DNA of 64,000 bases from Lentinus brumalis. Its lineage: Eukaryota > Basidiomycota > Agaricomycetes > Polyporales > Polyporaceae. Below the pieces are notes generated by a model, which saw only the letters and a program-made list of their open reading frames with translations, did not search any database and was not told the origin of the DNA. Position numbers and translations under genes: made by a program. Numbering within the stretch: the first letter of the stretch is position 1; each line of letters starts with the position of its first letter. The DNA lies in the NCBI GenBank assembly GCA_001792895.1, contig MARA01000025.1:1-64000 (forward strand), in the 5' to 3' direction. This document shows, in pieces, positions 32,240 to 43,900 of the stretch.

Positions 32240-33934
32240 CTAGTCGACGCAGCACGGCAACGGCACCATGACCCTCCCAACCACGGCCTGTAATCTCTCC
32301 ACGTAGGAGACCGGAACCGGAGGAGGAATCTCGCCTTCTTCACCTTTTACCTGCTGCCGATACAGCAGAAACCCTGGTCGCAGTGCCCGGGCAGCACGCA
32401 GCTCAAGCACGGACACCATCTCCTCATACTCCGCAACCCAATCCTGCGCCCCATTCAGGATGACATACAGATGCGATAACCCTGGCGCAACGTTCTCCTG
32501 CGAGAGAGCGAGGAAGACGTCCCTGCTCGACGCAGCCTCGACCGACAAGTGTGTGATCTTCGGAAAGTAACCCAGCACCCACGCCCACGCCTCGCTTTGT
32601 CCATCCCGCACGGGCCTGCACAGCGTCACGTCCAAGTCGAAGATGGTAGCGGGCGAAAAGATAGGCGCAAATCCTCGGACGAGGCGGAGGAGGTCCACAT
32701 CTGCGGCTGGGTGCAGGAAGGACTGGTCGGAGGAAAGCACGGCGAGCCGTGTTCGCGACTCCCCACACGCCTCTTGAACGTATCCCTGCACGATGTGCGG
32801 GTAGTAGAAACGGACCTCTGCCGGGCGGCAGACCGAGAGCTCAATCTGTTCTATGAGCGGGATCGCTTGCAGGCGGTTCGCGGCCGGGAGGAACTCCGAA
32901 AGAGCGTCGTACGCCGAGTCCGTGCATATCGTGACGAATGCGTCGCGCGGCAGCGTGATGCGTTCCAAGAACATACGGATGCAATCCGCGTCGTCCCAAA
33001 TCCTGACGGTTTCGAGATGGTCCAGGCGGGGAGACGTGGACTGGGCGATGGGTGCCGGATCGTGTGGCAGACAGCCGAAGAAACCGAGCACTTCCAAGCC
33101 GGGGCACCTCTCCAGCACCAGGAAAAGCTCGGACAAAGAGCCGGGATAGCAGCAGCGGACGCGCCGCGCCTGGCGAGGCGTCACGGCTTCCTCGAGCCCG
33201 GCCAGAACGTCGAGTATCTTGAGCGACGGTCCCACCCACGCGAACGGGAAACCGGTGCACGTTGTTCTGAGGATGCGTAGTCGTGGGAAGCGAGCTGGGG
33301 ATTCAGCGGCGATGTCCGCGGGAAGCAGAGCAGCATCGCACTTGACCCGCAGTTCGAGCGATTCCAGAGACAGCAGGGAGAGGTCGAAGAACGGCCGCAT
33401 ATCCCCATCTTCCTCACCCCTGCAGTCCAGATACAAGGCGGATATTCGGGACAAGTGCGACTCTGCCTTAGGAGTGTTGAGTACTGGAAGATAGTCGCCG
33501 CACAGCCCAAACGTGATGCGCATAGGGGCTGTTCGGGCGAGTGCGTCGAGGACGACGGATGGGTGATTCCTCCGGGTACTGCCAACGAGCAGGTGCCCAG
33601 GAGGTGGGAAGACGAAGTCCGTCCAGAAGGCGGGGGTGCCGTGAATGAGCGTCCGCCAGGAATGGCAGACGTGCGTGAGCCGGATCGCGTCCTTCGAACC
33701 AGTCAAGGGCCCAGCCAACCGAAAGACCTCTACGATAATCTCGAGCGGCAACTTGGCATTGACGAGGGCGGCGCTGTTATGTATCCTCTTCACGCGCAGC
33801 ATGCGGGCGTGGAGGGCCTTCATCCTCGCCTCGTCCGCTTGTAGCATCTCCGACGCGAGCTCCTGGACTCTTGCAGGTGCGAGATTAGGAGAAAGCAACC
33901 GATCTTCTTCAATCGTAACATGATTTAAGTCCAT
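32240..33934 (-). CDS. F-box protein A (564 aa, intronless)
   Basis: F-box proteins recruit substrates to SCF ubiquitin ligases. Residues 20-50 form a charged, coiled-coil-like helix. The F-box spans about 61-108 (NAKLPLEIIVEVFRLAGP, DAIRLTHVCHSWRTLIHGTP, FWTDFV). The rest is leucine-rich, with motifs repeated across the local family: APMRITFGL, YLDCR, DMRPFFDLSL-SLESLEL, RFPRLR-L-TTC, FAWVG, RCPGLEVL-FGCLP, TRLAVLSSDQS, DLLRLVRGFAPIFSP, FPKITHLSVEA and VSVLELRAAR. It ends VPLPCCVD. This is the cleanest member: one open frame with no lesion. The substrate is unknown. Paralogues lie at 36960, 54344, 56836 and 61326. Confidence 0.88.
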   Translation of the reverse strand: MDLNHVTIEEDRLLSPNLAPARVQELASEMLQADEARMKALHARMLRVKRIHNSAALVNAKLPLEIIVEVFRLAGPLTGSKDAIRLTHVCHSWRTLIHGTPAFWTDFVFPPPGHLLVGSTRRNHPSVVLDALARTAPMRITFGLCGDYLPVLNTPKAESHLSRISALYLDCRGEEDGDMRPFFDLSLLSLESLELRVKCDAALLPADIAAESPARFPRLRILRTTCTGFPFAWVGPSLKILDVLAGLEEAVTPRQARRVRCCYPGSLSELFLVLERCPGLEVLGFFGCLPHDPAPIAQSTSPRLDHLETVRIWDDADCIRMFLERITLPRDAFVTICTDSAYDALSEFLPAANRLQAIPLIEQIELSVCRPAEVRFYYPHIVQGYVQEACGESRTRLAVLSSDQSFLHPAADVDLLRLVRGFAPIFSPATIFDLDVTLCRPVRDGQSEAWAWVLGYFPKITHLSVEAASSRDVFLALSQENVAPGLSHLYVILNGAQDWVAEYEEMVSVLELRAARALRPGFLLYRQQVKGEEGEIPPPVPVSYVERLQAVVGRVMVPLPCCVD

Positions 33935-34790
33935 CTGAAACTCAATTTCAGTATCATTCCGAGTGGCAGCACAGAGCGAGACTCGAAAATCTCACTATAA
34001 TATGCAGTTCAACCTAACGTGGCCTCTAGAGAGACGTGAGTCCTATTGAAAAGCTCGCTACACACCTTCCAGCTATGCAGCTCCAATGGTAGAGTCCAGC
34101 CCGTCGAGGAGGGTGGTGGTTACAATGAGTGGCACACGCACGAGCAACACGCAGTTTCGCTGGCGTCTAGACTCCGGAGGCCAGGCGTCTAGGATGCCTT
34201 TTCCGGAAGAAAATTACAAAGCTGTGCCAAGCCGCCAGCTTTGCTTCCACCACCACCCAATGGCCAGGAGACTCGTGGCCAGATTCAACGTAACCTCCCG
34301 AACGTGATGTCAACCATGTCACTCCTTCCATAGTAACCACAAGATCTCGATCTTGGCCGACATCTAAGTACTGCAACTTATGCAACCGAGAGCTCCAGCG
34401 GATGTGGACAAGGCCCCGCAACCCGCCGCTGCGCCCGTTGTCGGTGATCACGCACCATCCACTTTCGTCTTCGTCTGCTTGATCCTCGTGTACCTAGCTC
34501 CCGGACCCGAGTGCAGGAACGGACAAGATCGGACGCATTCTGTCAATTTTTTTCCGCTGTTCCGCCGGCGGTGAGTCCTCTGGCTGCTCGATCGGTAGAT
34601 CCTAGCAACACAACGCGTCAGTAGCATCCGTGTCCTGTCTTCTGTGCTGCTCAGCCGGCGAAGATGACGGACGGAGCCCTCCTGTGTGTAGCGGAACGGG
34701 TCAATGAAGCGTTGGTGGCCCTGGGACCTGGGACTGCTTGCACAACGGGAACTTCCAAGCAGTCACTCTTGGGTACGTGGTGAGACGTAA
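33935..34790. other. Intergenic, divergent promoter region
   Basis: It lies between F-box gene A (minus) and the secreted Ser-rich gene (plus), so it carries both 5' flanks. Short frames exist but none has recognisable content. Confidence 0.5.
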
Positions 34791-34798
34791 GTATATAT
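34791..34798 (+). promoter_or_regulatory. TATA box of the secreted Ser-rich gene
   Basis: GTATATAT lies about 130 bases before the ATG at 34925. It is followed by an A/C/T-rich leader (CAAACCACTCTCTCCGTCAC) that looks like an untranslated fungal leader. Confidence 0.55.
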
Positions 34799-34924
34799 GA
34801 CTCGGGCCAAACGACCTGATCGTTCACGAATACAAACCACTCTCTCCGTCACAGAACCACCTACATTCTCGACCTCAGTATCAGCTACTTAATCATCACG
34901 ATTTGAACGGACAAGCCTTCCACG

Positions 34925-36811
34925 ATGCTTAGCAACAAGTTCACTACTCTCGCGGGATGCATCGTCCTCGCTTGCGCCAGTCCACATGCCGCACCTCGTA
35001 CGTCATCATACTTTTGCGCACGCGTGTCTTGTACTCACTCAGCTATCAACAGAGGTTGTAGGTGTCGATGTCGGCAACGTTGGTTCAGCGTTGGCCGGCT
35101 CCGACGCTCTAGCTATCGCCAACGTGGGCAGTCTTAGCGCGACGATCCTGCCTTCGGAGTCTTCTGGCGTTAGTTCGTCCGCTACCTCCACCGCGTCTAC
35201 CACCGATTCTTCGGGACCGGTGCTTGTGGACGTTGACGCGAGCTCGGACAGCGTCAGGGCGACCGTAAGTATTGCGTTCGGAATCCAGCTCTTCGACATC
35301 CCCCGACTCTTCGGCCGCCCCCACGTCGGCTGGTGCGCTCGCCGATGTTAACATTGGCGGGACCGACTTCACCGACGGCTCACTCGCTGACGTCCTCATC
35401 GGCACGACCGATCCTTCCTTTGACGCGACTGGTTCCGGATCGTCCGGCTCGCTCGTCGATGTTACTGTTGGCGGCAGCAGTTCAACTGGCTCCGACACGT
35501 CTGGTTCCTTCGTGGATGTCACCGTTGGTGGGGGCGACTCCTCTGACTGCTCGGGCGCGTCCGCCTCACTCGCGGATGTCTCCGTCCTCGGTGACGGCTC
35601 GTATGGCTCCGACGGCGGGGGCGACTCCTCTGACGGCTCAGGCGCGTCCGGCTCACTCCGCAACATCCCCATCCTCGGTGATTGCTCTTCTGGCTCCGGC
35701 GATGGGTCTGGCTCACTCGCTGATGTTTCCGTCCTCGGTGACAGCTCCTCTGCCTCCGACGGGTCGGACTCGTCCGGCGGGCTAGCCAGCATCGCCATTG
35801 GCGGGAGTGAATCGTCGTCGTCGACCGACACCTCCGCCATCCCGACGTCGTCTGGTGCGGACATTGTTGCATCCGCCACCGATGGCGCGTCGTCCCTTGT
35901 TTCCACCCCGACGGATGCCGTCTCGAGTATCCTGTCGGGAGATGCAGGAGCATCAGCTACGGATTCCGCGCCATGTGCTGGGTCCACCGCGACGGATTCT
36001 GCCTCGGGGGCTGGGTCCACTGCCACGGATTCTGCAGCGAGCGCCGGGGCCACCGCGACCGATACCGCCTCGGGAGTCGTTTCGGAGGTGACGGGTGCCG
36101 GCTCGGATGCCATGTCTACTGCGACCAGTGTCGTCTCCAGCATCCTTGGTGATGCCGAGTCGACTGAGGCGGACGCTGCCTCTGGTGCTACATCTACTGC
36201 GTCGGACGCCGCCGCGGGTGCTTCATCCACTGCGAATGACGCTGCCGGGGATGCCATGTCGACCGCGACGGATGGCGCTTGCTGCTCCGGGCTTGTCTGG
36301 CGACGATGATGGCTTCGCAGGCACCGATGATGTTGCGAATGTGGCCGACGATGTTTCATCCTTCGACTTAGGCTCTTCCGACTCCACCTCCACCGACTCG
36401 CCCTCTCTTACGTCCACTTCGGATTCGAACTCCAGTACCAACACCAATTCGAACGACTTCATCACGTTGCCCAGCACGGACGGTACCGGGGCATCCACCA
36501 GTACCAGCGCGGACGCGACCAGCACTGGCAGCGGCTCCAGCGCTGAGGGCGCAGGTGGTGATACGAACGCCGAAGACGACCACCGCGAGTGCAGCGCCAA
36601 CGATGGTGCTCAGTGCAACGGCAGCGAAGGTGGTTTGGAAACAACGGTGCGGGCGGCGCTGGTGGCCAGGGTGGTCGCAGCGCGAATGGTCGGCGTGATG
36701 TCGCAGCTCTCCATCCGCACGGCTCTGTCTTCGAGCACGCGAAGAGGACCGGTGGCATCGTTCGCCGTGCGCTCGCTGCTGTCTGGGCTTGAAGATGGGA
36801 GTTCTTTGTGA
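34925..36811 (+). pseudogene. Secreted Ser/Asp-rich repeat protein, frame broken twice
   Basis: Exon 1 (34925-34997) encodes a signal peptide (MLSNKFTTLAGCIVLACASPHAAP). A 55-nt intron leads to exon 2 at 35053. The mature part repeats a short unit of the form (S/G)LxDVxVGG or SLADVSVLGD about eight times, separated by Ser/Gly/Asp linkers. Then come Ala/Thr/Ser/Asp repeats (STATDSASGAG type) and an acidic Ser/Thr region. Two one-base shifts interrupt it, near 35270 and near 36290. Coding bias and repeat register continue on each side. It may be a pseudogene, or one intact gene with two sequence errors. A long antisense frame (35109-36359) is a by-product of the GC-rich repeats. The likely location is the cell surface or outside the cell. 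Confidence 0.65.
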
Positions 36812-36959
36812 AGTTGCACGCGAAGAGATTTTGACTGCGAACGAAGGAATTGTCTGCATATCAATTGTATATTATCTCACGCATGCTTGTATAGGCTCCG
36901 TGAAGGACCGATCGCTACTCGAAGTTGGAGTAAGTAGTATTCCATATAAGAGCATCGAG

Positions 36960-38644
36960 CTAGTCGACGTAGCACGGTAACAGTACTTCAACCTTCGAGA
37001 CAATAGCCTGTAACCTCTTCACATAGTTGACCGGCAGCGGACAAGGGAGTTCCCCGACTCGCTCACACTTCATCTGCTGCCGATACACGAATGACTTGAG
37101 ACGCAATCCTCTGGATGCACGGAGCTCCAGCGCGGACACCATCTCCTCGTACACGACGTCCATGTCCTCGGCCCCGGTGAGTACAATGCGCAGATTTAAC
37201 AGGTCTGGCACAGTTCCCTCCTGCGCAAGAGCGGAGAAGAAGTCCCCGCTCGCGTTGGCAGCCTTGAGCGTCACGGTCACGAGCCTCGGGAAGTAGCGCA
37301 GGAGCCATGACCACGCCGTAACCTGCCCGCGCCGCACGGGCTCGCAAAGTGTGACCTCCAGGTCGATGACAGCCGTGGGGGAGAAGATCGGTGCCAACCC
37401 TCGGAAGAGACGGAGCAAGTCGAGGGCATCGCCGCTGACTTTATCGGAGGACAGTAAGGCCAGTCGTGTTCGTTTTACTCCGTCCGCCTCTTCCGCGTAG
37501 CCCAGAACGGAATGGGGATACTGTTCTGCGGGAAGGCAAAGCGAGACTTCGACCTCGCGTAACAACGGAATGGCCTGTAGAGGATTCCTGACAGGGAGGA
37601 ACTCCGAGAAGGCGTCGTAGGTCGAGTCCGTGCATACACTGAGGAAAGTCTCCGGACGGAGTGCGAAGTGTTCCAGTAACCAACGAACGTAGCCCAAGTC
37701 GTCACCAACCTTGAGGCAATCGAGATGGTCCAGTCGAGGAAGCGGGGAGTCTGCCATGACAGGTAAGGCCTGACTCATGTGGGGACCGAAGTACGGCAAA
37801 CATCCAAACAACTTCAACTCCTCCAGATCGGGGCACCTCTTCAGCACCGCGACTAAGTCGAATACGGAGCGAAGACAGCAACATCGCAAGATCCGCGCAT
37901 CATAAGGTGTCTTGGCTTGCTCGCCTCCAGCCCGTATGTTGAGGACCCGAAGGGACGAACCCACCCAAGCAAGCGGGAAGCTGACACAAGTCGTCGTGAG
38001 AGCGCGGAGTCTTGGAAAGCGATCCGGTGACTCGGCGGAATCTGTGGGACGGGTGAGGATGGAGCAATCGAGGCATAGCTCCAGCGATTCTAAGGTCGGT
38101 AATGAGAGGTCGTAGAACGGGCGCATGTCTTTGTCTTCTACAGTCCTGCAGTCGAGATACAGGGCCGTCAGCCGCGACAGATGTGGCTCTGCGGGCGGAG
38201 CCCTGATCGTTGGAAGAAACCTGCCAAATATCCACAGTGTAAACCTCATAGGAGCTGTCCGGGCGATTGCATCGAGGACAATGAACGGATGTTTCGTTGC
38301 ATCAGCGAGATCGTTACCGGGAGGGGGCAGAGGAAGTCGGTCCAAAACACGGGGGTATTGTGAATGAGAGTACGCCAGGCACGACACACATGGGTGAGCC
38401 GGATCGCATCCTGAGGGCTGGTCAGGGGACCGGCCAAGCGGAAGATCATTACGAGGATCTCCACAGGCAACTTGACATTGAACAATGCGACGCTGTTGTG
38501 GAGCCTGCTCAGCTCGAGTTGCCGCTCAAGAAGCGCACTAATGTTCGCCTGATTCTCTTGCAACAATCGCGACGTCAAGGCCTGAGCTTCCGCAGGTATA
38601 AGACCGCCCAGTCTGGCTCGTTCTTCGCTGGATATGTGGGCCAT
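36960..38644 (-). pseudogene. F-box protein B, single-base frameshift
   Basis: This is a paralogue of F-box A. The start at 38644 reads MAHISSEERARLGGLIPAEAQ. The F-box (NVKLPVEILVMIFRLAGP, RLTHVCRAWRTLIHNTP, FWTDFL) is followed by a frame change at about 38330, inside a CCCCC run. The other frame then carries the entire rest of the protein: APMRFTLWI, YLDCRTVEDKDMRPFYDLSL, RCPDLEELKLFGCLP, LLRLFRGLAPIFSP and VSALELRASRGLRL, ending VLLPCYVD. One missing C explains it. Homopolymer sequencing error is as likely as true loss of function. If corrected it would be about 560 residues and look functional. Confidence 0.82.
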
Positions 38645-39054
38645 CTGAAATTGTAGGTATTCCACCGTTACTCTCCAGGTTCTGTAGCAGAAGGCAATAA
38701 GGCGCACCGTATTGGAGGAGGAGGAGGAACGTGACAGGTCTAAACTCTAGATTGACTGGAGTAGACAGTTCGGACCTGTAAGTAGACGAGTATCGGAGGC
38801 TCAGCAGAGTGGCGTGAGTAGTGGTAGCTGTAGTTGTCACTCACTCAGATTCGAGCTAAAAGAACGATGATGATGAGCAAATAGAGTGAGGAGGAGGATT
38901 ACTTACTAGTGGTGAGAAGAAGGCTGAGGCTCAAGCAACTTCACCATCAAACTTCTCGCCGTTGGGTGGTTTCGCCCACGTGGCATTCGCGTGGGGGCGC
39001 CAAAGCGGCAAATGGACTCTTCGAGTTCGTCAAGGCATTTGCATTCGCACCGTC
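38645..39054. other. Divergent intergenic region between F-box B and the HRI1 homologue
   Basis: It carries the 5' flanks of both genes. A GGAGGAGGAGGAA purine tract lies near 38715 and a poly-GA stretch near 38880. No TATA box is obvious. Confidence 0.45.
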
Positions 39055-39813
39055 ATGTCGATATCCGAACGCCTATATATTCGCTGGGTAAGCTTCCGCT
39101 GATGAAGCCCTACGCGCTTGTACAGAACCGCGGAGCTAATGCTGCGGCTATTCATCGCCCAGCTACCGGACGAAGCATCCGAGCCAACTTCCACGCTCGT
39201 CCTCACTGCGCCGAACAGGCAATTCGTCGATCTACGATTCCACAAGCCCTCCCCGCCTTGTGTGCGGTACACCGCGCTTGAGTGGGGGTTTGGAGGCCGC
39301 TCCGTGGGGACGCCCGGGCACGGGGAGTGGATCCACGATATTGATTCACGCACGGAGAACCCCGAGGCTGACGCAGGCGACATGTTCCCGCATCCAACCC
39401 TGCCGAACGTCGAGCTTGAGCGCGGGAAAATGCGCCACCCCGAGAGCGGGGAGATACGCGACTACGAGGAGGCGTGGAGGCAGATCGCCGTCCTGCCTGA
39501 TCCTGCCGGGGAGCTGCATGAAGGGAGGCGAGTGAGCGTGTTCATAGAAATGGACGATGAAAATCAGGAAGGCAGGCGACGGAGAGGCATGATCTCGAGA
39601 GTAGGGCAGCTCTGTCAGGGGATAGTGAAGGATGACAAGGGCGTGTCTGTTCAGCGCTGGTCTTGGGCGATTGGAGAAGGGTGGAAGAACGTCGGGCAGA
39701 TCGGAGACGCGTCTATGGCGTGCGATATGGCCTGGACGATGGTCCTGAAGGAGGGAGACAAGGTAGAGCGGGATGGATACTCGTGGATCGTCAAGGCTGT
39801 CAAGTTCTGGTAG
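39055..39813 (+). CDS. HRI1 family protein
   Basis: This is a conserved fungal cytosolic protein of the yeast Hri1 type, made of two related beta-barrel halves, with no settled biochemical role. Exon 1 (39055-39087) encodes MSISERLYIRW. A 75-nt GTAAGC...CCCAG intron follows, then exon 2 (39163-39813), giving 227 residues. Diagnostic stretches are LPDEASEPTSTLVLTAPNRQFVDLRF, ALEWGFGGRS, WIHDIDSR, GDMFPHPTLPNVELERGKM and YEEAWRQI in the first half. The second half has RRGMISRVGQLCQGIVKD, QRWSW and YSWIVKAVKFW. Starting at the later ATG (39118) would lose the conserved N-terminal strand and would read intron sequence. Intact. Confidence 0.88.
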
Positions 39814-40493
39814 ATGGAATTTGGGCAACAATCACTGGAGGTTGGTACCGGCTCGTCTCATGCTGAGGTCGCTGCGTGCGCCGTATACTCATGAACCTTA
39901 GCCTTCGTGCACTGTACAGAACGTTCATTGGCGGCATTTCGACGACTGCGAGGACAGCGATGTCTACATAGGCCTCACGCGGCGCGGACTGACCCGTAGT
40001 AGGCAGTGCAATACTCAATTCCGCAGCCCTGGCACCTACACCAGTGACGCTTTCGACGTCCAACTTTCCTAGATTTGCCGCACTGGTCGTAAGTCGTAGC
40101 ATGACCGTTGATACAGAGTGCTCGAGGCATCGTACTTGGGTTTGGAATCGACCACAAGTTGAAGCAGACTCGATGATGCGTGAGTCTTCGAGCGGTGATA
40201 AGTTACTGCGCCTCTGCGCCCGCAGACACAAGCGCCATCCTTGCAGCACTGCGATCAGCCGTACCTCATATTCCGCAGTCATGACCAGCGGCCGTACATG
40301 AAATCCAACCTCGAGATACCTCTTCAAGCGCAGTGCGCAGCTCTGTCCACACGTCCATCAAGGTGAGCTGAGGAAAACGCCTCCGCAGCTCGCGAATGAA
40401 AACCCAGCTCTGGCAGACATTTAGGTCCGGTCACTCGCAGCCTGAGCTCCCACCAGCCACACCCGTCGAGTCATTCTTATCCTAATCCACACC
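39814..40493. other. Intergenic with a possible Cys-rich frame
   Basis: On the minus strand at 39975-40157 a frame reads ALCINGHATTYDQCGKSRK, then HWCRCQGCGIEYC, then a stop. The Cys spacing recalls a small zinc ribbon, but there is no supporting start, splice structure or family match that I recognise. The rest is unassigned. Confidence 0.3.
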
Positions 40494-40955
40494 ATGGCAC
40501 ACTCCCCCAGCGCAGACTGGCGATCTGACGTCAAGGCCGCCGTAGCCGACCCCCAAGCCGTAGACCCCGCCATGCTCCCCGAATACACTGCGCTCCCTGC
40601 GAGCCCGGACGGGTCGCCCGCCTCCTCCGACGTGAGCCCTCACGACTCCGCGAGCAACGTCGGCTCGGCGAGCTGTGTCGACGGCCTGAACATCTTCAAG
40701 CTCCTCTGGACGGGCCTCATGGCTATCACCCTCCCGCCCGCGATCGTCGCTGCGGCGGCCATCGCGTCGGCGGCGGTCATGCTGTACGGTTGCGGGAAGA
40801 TGCTGGAGGGTATCGGGCGCGGGCTCTCGTATGCCCCCGAGCTGCTGTACAAGGCATGCGTGGGCAAGCGGGTGAAGAAAGTCGCTCGGGCGTTGAGGGC
40901 GCGCAGGACTGCGGGACAGGGAGAGGACATCGAGGCGGGCGCGATTGCCATTTGA
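40494..40955 (+). CDS. Small hypothetical single-pass membrane protein (153 aa)
   Basis: One intronless frame has good coding composition. Residues 1-60 are Ser/Pro/Asp-rich. Residues about 75-105 form a hydrophobic segment (GLMAITLPPAIVAAAAIASAAVMLYG). The C-terminal third is basic (GKRVKKVARALRARR), which favours a cytosolic C-terminus. I do not recognise a family. Its start follows an ACACC context right before the ATG. Confidence 0.55.
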   Translation: MAHSPSADWRSDVKAAVADPQAVDPAMLPEYTALPASPDGSPASSDVSPHDSASNVGSASCVDGLNIFKLLWTGLMAITLPPAIVAAAAIASAAVMLYGCGKMLEGIGRGLSYAPELLYKACVGKRVKKVARALRARRTAGQGEDIEAGAIAI

Positions 40956-43900
40956 CGTGAGTGTGTATACGCTATCACAGGTCGCTTGAAGAGGTTGCTG
41001 ACTGCTGTGACTTGGACGATCAGCCCCGTACACGCGCACGGACACAAACGGAATGCCTACCCGTCCTCCAAAGACCTAGTCTTCCCACCCGTCACCGGTG
41101 GACTTGTTAAGTCCTCGATGTCGCTCCTTCGATATAACCAAACCTATGTGTCCTGTCATGGAACAGCGCATGATCCTCTACACTATCGTCGTCTTCAGAA
41201 GCTTGCTGCGTTCTCCATGAGGAATGCACGTACCAGACGAGCTCCGGGTCGATCACTACGGTGTATCGAGTGTGACCGTGATCCCAGAATGACCTAGACT
41301 CAAACAATTGCAAGACGCTCTGCTGCGTCAGTATTATCAGCAGTCATCCTTGGGACACAAGCGTCTTGGTGAAACATACCTCTTGGGAAACTGTACGGAC
41401 GCGTCGGGTCAGGCCATGCTCGGTATCGACGTCCTCGTTAAGACCTACATCCGATCGCATAGACCTCTCCCGAGCGCATCTACGTCGATCGTCTACCTCC
41501 CGAGGAGGAGTTACACTATGAATACACTCGTCAGACAGATTCAGACGGTCAGAAGGCAGCAATCACGCATTTCATCATGTGCCCATCCCGGACTGTGCCG
41601 ACTATCTGCATATTCCAGACTCAGTCTTCATGCCGCAGCCTGAGCGCGATTCCAAATGACTGGCAGTAGGAAGACGCTCCGGTAGAAGCTGAAGCGTATC
41701 TATGCGAGGATATGTCGCGTCAGTCGTGCCTTGGTCTCGGTAAGTCCCCTCTTCGCAGTGCGCACATGCGAATCAATCTTCTGACAGAACTTGAGAAGAT
41801 CACCATGACGTACAGAAGCGTACAGACGACCCCGCCGGCCCTGCGAATCAGGCCACAGTTGTGGCCCAGGCGCGCCGTCAGAGTCGCGTTCCGCGCTATA
41901 CCCGACAGAGCGTCGTCCGGGTGCAATGATCGCCACGCCTCGACAGAACAAAATTGTGGGCGCACAGAACCATGTTGCCACGGTCCACGACTCATGATGT
42001 GCACGTGCGCTCCCGGAGGCTCCGTGTGGGCCCGCCGAGCTCATCTCGTAGAGTTCGAAACATACCTGCGGGATATATGAACACCTTCCGTCCTCGCGGT
42101 CCGTCATGAGGCGGATATGTGCGGTCGTAGAGAGTCGTTGTGGCGGACGGCGGTGTCGATCTTCGAGAATAGAGCGGACGAAGAGATCCGGAAAACCTGC
42201 AAGAACGTAAGTAGTGAGTCAGAGAACTCTGCCGTCTGCCTGCGGCTCGGCGACATACGGATATTGCCATCTCCGCGGCGCGCTGACTACTATGAGGGCC
42301 GCACTGTCGTAACTTCAAAAAGCTGTCAATGACAGACAACTTCGAAGATTGCGCCACAGAACAGCACAGAATGCGGAACAGAACGTGCGTCCTGCGTGTG
42401 TACGATCTGTGCGACACTGCGGATGTTCTGGGAAGGTCAGGAAGAGGCTCGACCAGGAATGCGTATTGATTGACGTACCCTCACGACGCGCGAGCCTGTT
42501 ACGTTTTGTCGACTCGGCATGCAGTAAGAGTGTATAGAACCATATGTGGCTTGCGGATACCCAGAATACGGCCCCTCTAGGAGCACCTCCGCGGTATGCA
42601 CCTAAGTCCGTATATGCGAGATCAGGGATTCAAGAAGCCAATACCACGAAACGGCACGTGTGTACTCATTCAACCTGCTATCTCAAGTTAGAACTTGCTT
42701 ACCCGGCGGGTGTGCTCTCCCATGACACTCGCGAAGGACGCGACGACACATCGATTGATGGCTCGCACAGGTCATGCGAGATAGGTCCTGCGCGAAGTCA
42801 GGAGAGATCTTCGCGGCGCAGGAATGCTGTATGCATGATAAGTAGCACGAGCGAGTCGGAGATATGGATGGGCACAGGCATAGGGTTCAGATAGGCCTGC
42901 ATACAGTAGCAAGAGATTCGTCCTCCGTGCTCGTCGCTTCCCGCGCTCCGCGGTCCCTCGTTCATGTCACCCCATCAAAGCAGAGGCCATGCATGACAGT
43001 AGTGACATGCACGCGAGAACGGAAGCGAAGCACTATCTCCTACTATCCACTAGAAGATCCAGAGTCACCCGGATCTTCCGCACGCGGCACTAGCGTCCAC
43101 GCAGTTGGCATTTACAGTATGACCACAGCGCGAGTCGCCGTGGTGTGCGCTGAGAGGATGGAACGGCGATGTCAGCCCTCGTCCTCGCTAACGAATGCGT
43201 CAGAGTCCTGCAACATTCGACGTTCGCAGGATTCAATGCACTGTATACATCTCAACGGCCTCGCTCCCGAGGATGTACGGAGTCCCGCACTCCTGAGCGG
43301 CCGGCAAGACCCGCTTCCAATGCAGAGCATCGATAAGGTCCCGCATACGTAGCACACAGACCCCGCTGTGAGTGGTTCTCTCGCTCTCTTCAGAACGACG
43401 AGCAAGGGACCAATGACCAAGAAACGGACGTCGAAGACAAGTCGTGACTCACCGTTCGCGAACACTGAGGAATTGCATGCAATCCGCAGGGTCCTTGCGC
43501 ACGCCATGTCGGTGTCGCTGGCGCGACATGACGCGTGTGCACCGGGCGTGTGCGATTCGGGTGCCGTTTGGGTTTTTCCACAGTTGGGGACGACAAGAGG
43601 TCTAGGGGCTGGGGCCCGAGCCTCACCGAGGGTACGATGTCCCCGCCAGCCACGCGCGGGCCTGGAGTCTGCACAGATACAATGCAGAGAATTAATACCG
43701 ATCAGCTCGAAGAGAACCCAGAAAACAGAAGACAGAAGACGCAGACAGAATAGGATAAGATGAAATGGAAGCACAGAAGCGTGCGTACGTTTTACAGCGG
43801 GCGAGGCACTTACATGGACACGGCCCGCACCATAACACGTTCATATGTACCTCGGACTTCCAGGCTCCAGGCTCCAGAATCCGGGAAGGGATAGGTGTGC

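Noticed and set aside
32549..33280. 243-codon plus-strand frame inside F-box A
   Set aside because: Antisense shadow of a conserved leucine-rich protein.
35109..36359. 416-codon minus-strand frame over the Ser-rich gene
   Set aside because: It is antisense to a frame with a signal peptide, intron and regular repeats. The Ser/Asp GC-rich repeats leave the opposite strand open by composition.
43172..43774. 200-codon minus-strand frame with a hydrophobic start
   Set aside because: No family motif, no splice support, competing frames on the other strand, and it lies in repeat-rich DNA.
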